64,000 bases of DNA from Methylotenera_A sp044222005 (GTDB taxonomy: Bacteria > Pseudomonadota > Gammaproteobacteria > Burkholderiales > Methylophilaceae): positions 1 to 64,000 of the forward strand of contig JBGANY010000008.1 in assembly GCA_044222005.1 (NCBI GenBank), in the 5' to 3' direction. This document shows positions 34,673 to 42,623 of the stretch, one piece after another. A program made the position numbers and the translations under genes. The notes below the pieces were generated by a model. It did not search any database and was not told the origin of the DNA. It worked only from the letters and a program-made list of their open reading frames with translations. Within the stretch, counting starts at the first letter, position 1. Each line of letters opens with the position of its first letter.

Positions 34673-37600
34673 TCAAGATAAATTTGGCGCCAGCCAGCGC
34701 TCCAAATACGCTTTTGGCAAGCCGCGACGGTTTGCCATGTCTTCCAGTTGATCGCTGCCGATTTTATCCACACTGAAATATTTGGCTTCAGGGTGTGCTA
34801 AATAGAAACCAGAAACTGCTGCAGCCGGTTGCATAGCGAAGCTTTCGGTCAAACGCATGCTGATTTCATCTGCCTGCAGCAACTTGAACATATCAGGCTT
34901 AACTGTATGGTCCGGGCAGGCAGGGTAGCCTGGCGCAGGGCGGATGCCTTGGTATTGCTCTTTAATGAGCGCATCAATATCCAGCTTCTCACCCGCCGCG
35001 TAGCCCCACAAATCGGTGCGGATGCGTTCGTGCATGTATTCGGCAAAGGCTTCGGCCAGCCGATCTGCCAGCGCTTTGAACATAATGCCGCTGTAGTCAT
35101 CATGCGCATCGGCAAAGCGCTGCTCGATTTTTTCTATGCCCAGACCTGCGGTAACGGCGAACAGTCCGATGTAATCAGGTGTGCCTTTTGGCGCGATAAA
35201 GTCCGCCAAACACTGGTTAGGCCTGGCAACACCGTCAATCACGGGCTTTACGCTTTGCTGGCGCATGCCGTACCAGGTAAACGCGGTCTGGCTCCGGGTT
35301 TCATCGGTGTAAATTTCAATATCGTCGTCATTCACAGCGTTGGCAGGCATCAGCGCAATCACGCCATTCGCGGTGAGCCAGCGCCCGTCGATAATTTTCT
35401 TCAGCATCGCTTGTGCTTCTGCAAATACTTTGGTTGCGGCTTCGCCGACCACTTTGTCGCTTAAAATCGCGGGGTAACTGCCGGCCAAATCCCAGGTCTG
35501 GAAAAAGGGCGACCAATCAATGTATTGTGCGATCAGGCTCAAATCAATGTTTTTGAACACGCGCCGACCAATGAACTTCGGCTTGACTGGATGAAACTGA
35601 AGCCTGGATTTATTCGCGCGCGCTTCTGCCAGCGTGAGCAGTGGCGTGCCCTTTTTGTTGGCATGTTGCGTACGCGCCTTTTCGTAATCCGCCTGAATCT
35701 CCGCCAGATAAGCACCACGGCTTTCGGGGGTGAGCAGGTTTTGCATCACCGACACCGAACGCGACGCATCTGGCACATACACCACAGGCCCATCGTAATG
35801 CGGCGCAATCTTTACTGCGGTATGCGCACGTGAAGTGGTAGCGCCACCAATCAGCAGCGGTGTTCTTAGGCCATGGAAATGCGGGTCACGCTGCATTTCT
35901 TTGGCGATATGTGTCATTTCTTCCAGCGACGGCGTAATCAAGCCGCTCAAGCCGATAATGTCGGCGTTCTCAGCTTTTGCCATGGCAAGAATCTCAGCCG
36001 CTGGCACCATCACGCCCATGTTCACTACCTCGAAGTTATTGCATTGCAACACTACTGAAACGATATTTTTGCCGATGTCATGCACATCGCCCTTCACGGT
36101 AGCAATCACCACCTTACCTTTTGGCTTGGCGACCACGCCCGTGCGTTCCTGTTCCAGCGCTTTTTCAGCTTCAATAAAAGGGATTAAATGCGCCACTGCT
36201 TGCTTCATGACGCGGGCAGATTTCACCACTTGCGGTAAAAACATTTTGCCTTGGCCGAACAAATCACCGACCACGTTCATGCCATCCATGAGCGGGCCTT
36301 CTATCACGTGAATCGGCCTGCCGCCGCCTGCCATTATGGCCTGGCGTGCTTCTTCAGTATCCTCTACAATGAAATCAGTGATGCCGTGCACCATGGCATG
36401 CTCTAGCCGTTTATTCACGCTCACAGGATTTTCGGGCGTTCCGCGCCATTCTAGTGTTGCGGCTTCTTTTTTGCCGCCCGCAACCAAAGTGCCGGCAATT
36501 TCGATCATGCGCTCGGTCGCATCTGGCCGGCGGTTTAATACCACATCCTCCACGCGCTCGCGCAATTCCGGCGTGAGGTCATCATATATGCCCACCATGC
36601 CGGCATTGACGATGCCCATGGTCATACCAGCTTTAATCGCATGGTACAAAAATACCGTGTGAATCGCCTCGCGCGCGGGTTCGTTGCCACGGAAGCTGAA
36701 ACTCACATTCGACACGCCGCCCGAGATTTTCGCATGCGGCAGGTTTTGCTTGATCCAGCGCGTGGCTTCGATAAAGTCCACGGCGTAATTGTTGTGCTCT
36801 TCAATGCCTGTCGCGATAGCAAAAATATTAGGGTCAAAAATAATATCTTCTGGCGGAAAACCGGTGCTCACCAATAAGTCATACGCACGTTTGCAGATTT
36901 CAATTTTGCGTTTATAGGTATCCGCCTGGCCTTTTTCGTCAAACGCCATCACAATCACTGCCGCGCCGTAACGGCGGCACAGCTTGGCTTGGCGCAAGAA
37001 TTCGCTCTCACCTTCTTTCATGGAGATGGAATTGACAATCGACTTGCCCTGCACGCATTTTAGGCCTGCTTCAATCACGCTCCATTTGCTGGAATCAATC
37101 ATAATTGGCACGCGCGCAATATCAGGCTCCGAAGCTATCAGATTCAAAAAGTGCGTCATGGCCTGCACGGCATCCAGCATACCTTCATCCATGTTGATGT
37201 CGATGACTTGCGCACCGTTTTCCACCTGCTGCCGCGCCACGCTCAACGCCTCTTCAAACTGGCCGTTGATAATCATGCGCGCAAAAGCCTTACTGCCGGT
37301 GACATTGGTACGCTCGCCAACGTTGACGAATAACGAATTCTCGTCAATGATGAATGGTTCCAGCCCTGAAAGGCGGGTATAAGGTGGAACACTGGGCACT
37401 TCGCGTGGTGGAATAGCTTTAATCGCCTCATGAATTGCATTGATATGCGCAGGGGTCGTTCCGCAACAACCACCCGCAATGTTGATAAAGCCACTTTCAG
37501 CAAACTCTTTCACCAAACTGGAGGTCACATCGGGCGTTTCATCAAACCCTGTGTCGCTCATCGGGTTTGGTAAGCCTGCGTTGGGGTAAATACACACAAA

Positions 37601-38431
37601 CGTATCGGCGGTATTAGAAAGCTCTTCTGCATACGGGCGCATCAGCGTAGCGCCAAGCGCGCAATTCAAACCCACTGTGAGCGGTTTGGCATGGCGCACA
37701 GAATGCCAGAATGCGGTGACAGTTTGGCCGGACAAGATTCGCCCGGAAGCATCGGTCACCGTACCGGAAATCATAATCGGCATACGATAACCCACTTCTT
37801 CAAAGAAACTGTCGATGGCAAATAATGCCGCTTTGCAGTTGAGCGTATCAAAAATGGTTTCCACCATCAGAATATCTGCACCGCCTTCAACCAGGCCTCG
37901 CGTCTGCTCCAAGTAAGCGCTCACCAGCTGGTCAAAGTTCACATTACGTGCGGCAGGGTCATTCACATCCGGCGAGATGCTGGCCGTTTTAGGGGTGGGG
38001 CCTAAAGCACCCGCCACAAAACGCGGCTTATCCAGCGTGCTGTATTTGGCGCAGGCTGCTTTGGCGAGCTTGGCTGATTGCACGTTCATTTCATGCACCA
38101 GTTGCGCCATGTGGTAGTCATCCTGCGCGACGCTGGTTGCGCCAAAAGTGTTGGTTTCAATGATATCCGCGCCCGCCGCCAGATATTGCTCGTGAATTTC
38201 CTGAATCACCTGCGGCTGCGTCAATGTCAACAATTCATTGTTGCCTTTCACAAACAGCTCGCGCTCACCCGCCGGCGCCTTAAAATCTGCGAAACGTTCG
38301 CCACGATAATCGGCTTCGGTCAGCTTGTAACGCTGTATCATGGTGCCCATCGCGCCATCCAGAATCAGGATGCGCTGCCTGAGCAGTTCACGCAGTTTGG
38401 TTTCTGTTGCAGAAATTGGCAGCAAAGTCAT
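34673..38431 (-). CDS. metH: Cobalamin-dependent methionine synthase
   Basis: MetH transfers a methyl group from methyltetrahydrofolate to homocysteine. The 1252 residues contain all four modules: homocysteine-binding with the zinc-ligand GGCCGTTPAH (about residue 315), pterin-binding, cobalamin-binding with DVHDIG at 782-787 (His784 ligates cobalt), and the C-terminal reactivation domain (about 920-1245) that binds AdoMet. The intergenic leader towards comM is only 49 bases, too short for a cobalamin riboswitch. A MetH-only route would require B12 uptake or synthesis. Confidence 0.97.
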   Translation of the reverse strand: MTLLPISATETKLRELLRQRILILDGAMGTMIQRYKLTEADYRGERFADFKAPAGERELFVKGNNELLTLTQPQVIQEIHEQYLAAGADIIETNTFGATSVAQDDYHMAQLVHEMNVQSAKLAKAACAKYSTLDKPRFVAGALGPTPKTASISPDVNDPAARNVNFDQLVSAYLEQTRGLVEGGADILMVETIFDTLNCKAALFAIDSFFEEVGYRMPIMISGTVTDASGRILSGQTVTAFWHSVRHAKPLTVGLNCALGATLMRPYAEELSNTADTFVCIYPNAGLPNPMSDTGFDETPDVTSSLVKEFAESGFINIAGGCCGTTPAHINAIHEAIKAIPPREVPSVPPYTRLSGLEPFIIDENSLFVNVGERTNVTGSKAFARMIINGQFEEALSVARQQVENGAQVIDINMDEGMLDAVQAMTHFLNLIASEPDIARVPIMIDSSKWSVIEAGLKCVQGKSIVNSISMKEGESEFLRQAKLCRRYGAAVIVMAFDEKGQADTYKRKIEICKRAYDLLVSTGFPPEDIIFDPNIFAIATGIEEHNNYAVDFIEATRWIKQNLPHAKISGGVSNVSFSFRGNEPAREAIHTVFLYHAIKAGMTMGIVNAGMVGIYDDLTPELRERVEDVVLNRRPDATERMIEIAGTLVAGGKKEAATLEWRGTPENPVSVNKRLEHAMVHGITDFIVEDTEEARQAIMAGGGRPIHVIEGPLMDGMNVVGDLFGQGKMFLPQVVKSARVMKQAVAHLIPFIEAEKALEQERTGVVAKPKGKVVIATVKGDVHDIGKNIVSVVLQCNNFEVVNMGVMVPAAEILAMAKAENADIIGLSGLITPSLEEMTHIAKEMQRDPHFHGLRTPLLIGGATTSRAHTAVKIAPHYDGPVVYVPDASRSVSVMQNLLTPESRGAYLAEIQADYEKARTQHANKKGTPLLTLAEARANKSRLQFHPVKPKFIGRRVFKNIDLSLIAQYIDWSPFFQTWDLAGSYPAILSDKVVGEAATKVFAEAQAMLKKIIDGRWLTANGVIALMPANAVNDDDIEIYTDETRSQTAFTWYGMRQQSVKPVIDGVARPNQCLADFIAPKGTPDYIGLFAVTAGLGIEKIEQRFADAHDDYSGIMFKALADRLAEAFAEYMHERIRTDLWGYAAGEKLDIDALIKEQYQGIRPAPGYPACPDHTVKPDMFKLLQADEISMRLTESFAMQPAAAVSGFYLAHPEAKYFSVDKIGSDQLEDMANRRGLPKAYLERWLAPNLS

Positions 38432-38480
38432 GAAAAATGAGTCTTTAGAATTTCGCTAATTTTATCACGCTGGCGCAATA

Positions 38481-40037
38481 TTACTGTGCATCGCCGCGCC
38501 TATATTGCACTGCTTCGGCAATATGGGCAGACTTTATGGCCGCTTCACCCGCCAAATCAGCAATGGTACGTGCGACTTTTAAAATGCGATGATAAGCGCG
38601 CGCAGATAGATTAAGGCGCGAGATGGCAGTTTTAAGCAATGACAAGCCGGCATCGTCCGGTTGGCAAAATTTATCGATTTCCAAGCTGCCAAGCGCAGAA
38701 TTGGATTTGCCTTGGCGTTGCAGTTGTAATGCACGCGCTTTTTCTACACGTGCGCGAATTGCATCGCTGTTTTCAGCCACTGCAGCTGAGGTCAATTCAT
38801 CTTCTTTCAGGGCAGGCACTTCGATATGCAAATCTATACGGTCTAACAACGGCCCTGAAATTTTGGCACGATAACGCGCCACATTGTCAGGCGTACAACG
38901 GCATTTGTTGTTGAAATGTCCCAAATAACCGCAAGGGCAAGGATTCATAGCAGCCATAAGCTGAAACTGCGCGGGAAAATCAGCCTGCCTTGCGGCGCGT
39001 GAGATGGTGATATGGCCGCTCTCCAGCGGTTCACGCAATACCTCAAGTACTTTACGGTCAAATTCGGGTAGCTCATCCAGAAACAGGACGCCGTGATGCG
39101 CGAGCGAAATTTCACCTGGCCGCGGAATACCGCCACCACCTACCAATGCCACACCTGATGCGGTGTGGTGCGGCGCACGGTAAGGTCTGCGCTTCCAGTT
39201 TTCCAGCCTGTAATTGCCGTTGAGCGATTGGATTGCGGCACTCTCTAATGCTTCGCTTTCTGTCATGCTGGGCAAAATACCTGCAAAACGGCTGGCTAAC
39301 ATGGATTTACCCGTTCCTGGTGGCCCGCTCATGAGCACGCTATGCCCGCCCGCTGCGGCAATTTCCAGCGCGCGCTTGACCTGACTTTGACCTTTTACTT
39401 CACTAAAATCCGGATAAGCAATATGTTGTATCTGCATGCTGGATTCATATTGGCTAAGCATTGTGCGCCCGCTTAAATGTGCACACACCTCCAGCAAGGA
39501 ATTGGCCGGGTAAATCATGGCATCTTTTACCAAGCTGGCTTCTTGTGCACTGAGTTGGGGCAAAATAAAAGCACGTTTGATTTTTGCACCATTATTTTGC
39601 TTAACTTGGTTTTGTTTAGCCTGGGCGTTTTGTTTAGCCTGGGCATGCACCATGTGGTATGTCATCGCTAACGCGCCGCGAATCGGCCGTAGCTCGCCTG
39701 TCAGCGCCAATTCACCTGCTATTTCGTAATTTTTTAGCGACTCCTTCGGAATCTGACCACTTGCTGCCAAAATCCCCAGCGCAATCGGCAAATCGTAGCG
39801 ACCGCTTTCTTTGGGTAAATCAGCCGGAGCCAGATTGACCGTGATGCGCCGTGCGGGAAACTCGAACTGCGCAGTTTGTATGGCAGCTCGCACGCGGTCT
39901 TTACTCTCCTTCACCTCGGCCTCAGGAAGCCCGACAATGGTGAAACTCGGCAAGCCATTGGCCAGATGCACTTCGACCACCACTTCTGGCGCATCCATAC
40001 CGCTCAGCGCGCGGCTATAAAGCACAGCCAGACTCAT
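38481..40037 (-). CDS. comM: YifB/ComM-family Mg-chelatase-like AAA+ ATPase
   Basis: ComM is a hexameric helicase that promotes branch migration during natural transformation. The 518 residues have an N-terminal Lon-like fold (about 1-170), Walker A GPPGTGKSM, Walker B LFLDELPEF and a zinc site with CPCGYLGHFNNKCRC. The C-terminal Mg-chelatase domain has LSARAYHRILKVARTIADL. A low-complexity insert near residue 135 contains a tandem AQAKQN pair encoded by an 18-base repeat. It overlaps ubiK by four bases. Its presence with type IV pili and FimT is consistent with competence, by inference. Confidence 0.94.
   Translation of the reverse strand: MSLAVLYSRALSGMDAPEVVVEVHLANGLPSFTIVGLPEAEVKESKDRVRAAIQTAQFEFPARRITVNLAPADLPKESGRYDLPIALGILAASGQIPKESLKNYEIAGELALTGELRPIRGALAMTYHMVHAQAKQNAQAKQNQVKQNNGAKIKRAFILPQLSAQEASLVKDAMIYPANSLLEVCAHLSGRTMLSQYESSMQIQHIAYPDFSEVKGQSQVKRALEIAAAGGHSVLMSGPPGTGKSMLASRFAGILPSMTESEALESAAIQSLNGNYRLENWKRRPYRAPHHTASGVALVGGGGIPRPGEISLAHHGVLFLDELPEFDRKVLEVLREPLESGHITISRAARQADFPAQFQLMAAMNPCPCGYLGHFNNKCRCTPDNVARYRAKISGPLLDRIDLHIEVPALKEDELTSAAVAENSDAIRARVEKARALQLQRQGKSNSALGSLEIDKFCQPDDAGLSLLKTAISRLNLSARAYHRILKVARTIADLAGEAAIKSAHIAEAVQYRRGDAQ
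39610..39645. repeat. 18-base tandem duplication inside comM
   Basis: Two copies of an 18-base unit starting TTTTGTTTAGCCTGGGC (39610-39627 and 39628-39645) differ at one base. A degenerate third copy lies at 39595-39609. On the coding strand they encode repeated AQAKQN residues in a loop of the N-terminal domain. The length is a multiple of three, so copy changes would keep the frame. Confidence 0.85.
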
Positions 40038-40276
40038 TTCTGCTTCAGCTGTGTCTCTAACTCGATTAGCCTGGCTTCCATTTTTGTAAGCTGCTCACGC
40101 GTTTTGCGCAACACTTCAGTTTGAACATCGAATTCTTCGCGTGAAACAAGCTCCATTTTGGTGAACGCGCCCTGAATTAGTGCATAAATATTCTTTTCAA
40201 TGTCAGCTATTGGGCTTGATTTTATCAACTCATTGATTTTACTGGATATTTCATTAATCTTTTCTGCATTCAACAT
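40034..40276 (-). CDS. ubiK: Ubiquinone biosynthesis accessory factor UbiK
   Basis: UbiK (YqiC/BMFP family) helps assemble the cytosolic ubiquinone biosynthesis complex with UbiJ. The 80 residues show the family pattern: an N-terminal amphipathic helix, a middle segment with VSREEFDVQTEVLRKTREQL and a C-terminal coiled coil (about 50-78). The stop overlaps the comM start. It is divergent from glnK with 190 bases in between, which hold the sigma-54 promoter of glnK. Confidence 0.92.
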   Translation of the reverse strand: MLNAEKINEISSKINELIKSSPIADIEKNIYALIQGAFTKMELVSREEFDVQTEVLRKTREQLTKMEARLIELETQLKQK

Positions 40277-40394
40277 GGCGATTCCTGAAGGTTTTACAAT
40301 TTTTAATCGTAGTTTAGCAGATTTTTACAGTCATTCCACAATAACCGCTATGATTAAATATTATTTATGCTATTGATTATAAACATATTTTTGA

Positions 40395-40412
40395 TTGGCA
40401 CGTGCTTTGCTT
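40395..40412 (+). promoter_or_regulatory. Sigma-54 promoter of glnK-amtB
   Basis: TTGGCACG followed four bases later by TTGCTT places GG at 40397-40398 and GC at 40409-40410, the exact -24/-12 spacing. The match to the sigma-54 consensus is nearly perfect and fits nitrogen control of the PII/ammonium-transporter operon by NtrC. The start site would be near 40422. I do not see a convincing NtrC dyad upstream. Confidence 0.88.
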
Positions 40413-40466
40413 ATGTCAAATGTGCTTTTTATTTAATTTGTACGTAAAACTTTAAGGGGGTTAGAA

Positions 40467-40805
40467 ATGAAATTTGTGTCCGCAATAATCAAGCCATTCA
40501 AGCTTGATGAAGTGCGTGAAGCCTTGTCTGCCATTGGCGTGCAAGGCATTACGGTTACTGAGGTAAAGGGTTTTGGCCGCCAGAAGGGCCACACTGAGCT
40601 GTACCGCGGTGCAGAATATGTGGTAGATTTTTTGCCGAAAGTAAAATTGGAAGTCGCCATTAAAGATGACATGCTGGACCAAGTGGTGGATGCGATTGAA
40701 AAAGCCGCAGCCACCGGCAAAATTGGCGATGGCAAAGTGTTTGTGTTTAATTTAGAACAAGTTTATCGCATCCGTACCGGTGAAACCGGTCCAGATGCAC
40801 TTTAA
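40467..40805 (+). CDS. glnK: Nitrogen regulatory protein PII (GlnK)
   Basis: PII trimers sense 2-oxoglutarate, ATP and ADP and are uridylylated under nitrogen limitation. GlnK plugs the AmtB channel. The 112 residues include the T-loop with Tyr51 in YRGAEYVVDF, the B-loop AATGKIGDGKVF and the C-loop RIRTGETG. A strong AGGGGG ribosome site precedes the ATG. It lies behind a sigma-54 promoter and directly before amtB, the hallmark of the nitrogen-starvation operon. Confidence 0.97.
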   Translation: MKFVSAIIKPFKLDEVREALSAIGVQGITVTEVKGFGRQKGHTELYRGAEYVVDFLPKVKLEVAIKDDMLDQVVDAIEKAAATGKIGDGKVFVFNLEQVYRIRTGETGPDAL

Positions 40806-40815
40806 GGGGCCTAGC

Positions 40816-42357
40816 ATGAATAAAATTACAGGCATGAAGAAATTTTTATCTATATTTTCGTTAGTCGCCCTACTAGGTTTAGGCGCGACACAATTGAGTT
40901 TTGCAGAGGACGCAGCCGCTGCTGCTACAGTAGAGGCGGTAACCGATGCTGCAGTAGCAGTAGATGCCGCAGCAAGCAGCTCTTCAGCTCCAGCCGAGGC
41001 AGCGCCTGCAGAAGCGGCACCAGCTGAGGCCGCAGCAGCACCCGCCCCCGTTCCAAACAAGGGCGATACGGCATGGATGATTGTAGCCACGGCCTTGGTC
41101 ACTTTAATGACCATTCCTGGCTTGGCTTTGTTTTATGGTGGTTTGGTGCGCCAAAAAAATATGCTATCCGTCCTAATGCAAACCTTTGTGATCTTTTCGT
41201 TCATGGGTGTGCTATGGGCACTGTATGGCTACAGCGTGGCGTTTACAGGCGGCAACCCATATTTTGGCGGCCTGAGTAAGGCGTTTCTGGCGGGCATCAC
41301 GCCGGATTCCATCGCAGCCACCTTTAGCAAAGGCGCATATATTCCTGAGCTGATTTTTGTTGCTTTCCAACTTACTTTTGCGGCCATTACGCCAGCCCTG
41401 ATTATCGGTGCATTTGCAGAACGCATGAAATTCTCTGCAGTGTTAGCTTTTATGGCACTCTGGTTTACCTTTGCTTACTTGCCAATGGCGCACATGGTTT
41501 GGTACTGGGATGGTCCTGATGCAATTACCAGTGCTGAATCACTGAATACCGTATTAGCAAATGCTGGCTGGTTATGGGCTAAAGGCGCAATTGACTTTGC
41601 GGGCGGAACTGTTGTGCATATCAACGCAGGTATCGCTGGTTTGGTTGCCTGTATCGTGTTGGGCAAACGTATTGGTTACGGCAAAGAGGCCATGACGCCT
41701 CACAGCCTGACCTTGACGATGGTGGGCGCTGCATTACTGTGGGTAGGCTGGTTTGGCTTTAATGCCGGCTCTAATCTGGAAGCTAACGGCTATGCGGCAC
41801 TGGCTTTCCTGAATACCATGATCGCTACTGGCGCAGCAACACTTTCCTGGATGTTTGTTGAGTGGTTCCATAAATCAAAACCATCTATGTTGGGTGCGGC
41901 TTCTGGCGCAGTTGCCGGCTTGGTTGCTGTGACTCCAGCCTGCGGTTTCGTAGGACCGATGGGAGCCATCATTATCGGCCTGCTGGTTTCACCAATCTGC
42001 TACATTTTTGTATCAAAAGTAAAACACATGTTTGGCTATGACGATGCACTCGATGTATTTGGTATACATGCCATAGGCGGTATATTTGGCGCACTGGCAA
42101 CCGGCGTGTTTGTAAACCCGGCTTTGGGTGGCATGGGCGTATATGACTATGTTGCAAATGCTGTCGGCGAATACAACTTTGCTGCACAAATGACCGCGCA
42201 ATTATGGGCAGTTGGCACAGCAATCGTCGTGTCTGCAGTCGTTGCATTCATCTCGCTTAAAGTTGTGGACATCTTGATCGGCCTGCGTGTATCTGAAGAA
42301 TCTGAGCGTGAGGGCTTGGATACAACGGAACATGGCGAACGTGCTTATCACGTGTAA
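40816..42357 (+). CDS. amtB: Ammonium transporter AmtB with Ala/Pro-rich N-terminal extension
   Basis: AmtB conducts ammonium across the inner membrane. The ATG at 40816 follows an AAGGGG site and gives 513 residues. A signal sequence (about 1-30, ending SFA) is followed by an acidic Ala/Glu/Pro stretch (about 31-80) with AEAAP repeats, then eleven helices. The pore histidines lie in VVHINAG and FGIHAIGG, and the family signature WFGFNAGSNLEANGYAALAF is split across the middle. The extension is unusually long for AmtB and would be periplasmic. Confidence 0.95.
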   Translation: MNKITGMKKFLSIFSLVALLGLGATQLSFAEDAAAAATVEAVTDAAVAVDAAASSSSAPAEAAPAEAAPAEAAAAPAPVPNKGDTAWMIVATALVTLMTIPGLALFYGGLVRQKNMLSVLMQTFVIFSFMGVLWALYGYSVAFTGGNPYFGGLSKAFLAGITPDSIAATFSKGAYIPELIFVAFQLTFAAITPALIIGAFAERMKFSAVLAFMALWFTFAYLPMAHMVWYWDGPDAITSAESLNTVLANAGWLWAKGAIDFAGGTVVHINAGIAGLVACIVLGKRIGYGKEAMTPHSLTLTMVGAALLWVGWFGFNAGSNLEANGYAALAFLNTMIATGAATLSWMFVEWFHKSKPSMLGAASGAVAGLVAVTPACGFVGPMGAIIIGLLVSPICYIFVSKVKHMFGYDDALDVFGIHAIGGIFGALATGVFVNPALGGMGVYDYVANAVGEYNFAAQMTAQLWAVGTAIVVSAVVAFISLKVVDILIGLRVSEESEREGLDTTEHGERAYHV

Positions 42358-42380
42358 TCAGTAAATTAGTTGTAAAACAA

Positions 42381-42405
42381 ACGGACGCTGCGGCGTCCGT
42401 TTTTA
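42381..42405 (+). terminator. Rho-independent terminator of glnK-amtB
   Basis: Perfect stem ACGGACGC (42381-42388) and GCGTCCGT (42393-42400) with loop TGCG, followed by a T-run. It starts 24 bases after the amtB stop. Confidence 0.93.
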
Positions 42406-42468
42406 TTTTCAGCGAGAATTTATATACCTCGGAATCCGCATCGATATTGACTTGCAGGCATATTATTT

Positions 42469-42591
42469 ATGGAAGAATATTTCTGGATTTTTGTCGCACT
42501 AGGCGCCAGGCAGCGTCAGCGTGTACTATTAGCATTTAAAAAAGACCGAACGGCTAAAATTGAAAACATTTTAAGACTAAGTAAAAAATAA
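42469..42591 (+). CDS. Possible small basic protein of 40 residues
   Basis: An ATG at 42469 opens a 40-residue frame: a hydrophobic start (MEEYFWIFVALGA) followed by a strongly basic part rich in Arg and Lys. It lies between the amtB terminator and the aas gene on the same strand and ends 32 bases before aas. The ribosome site is weak (GCAGG about 11 bases upstream). It could be a real small membrane-associated peptide or chance; I have no family evidence. Confidence 0.3.
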   Translation: MEEYFWIFVALGARQRQRVLLAFKKDRTAKIENILRLSKK

Positions 42592-42623
42592 TATTTAGAT
42601 AACAACGAAATAGGGGAGTCTTT

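Noticed and set aside
38432..38480. Cobalamin riboswitch before metH
   Set aside because: Only 49 bases separate comM from metH, and no B12-box-like sequence is seen.
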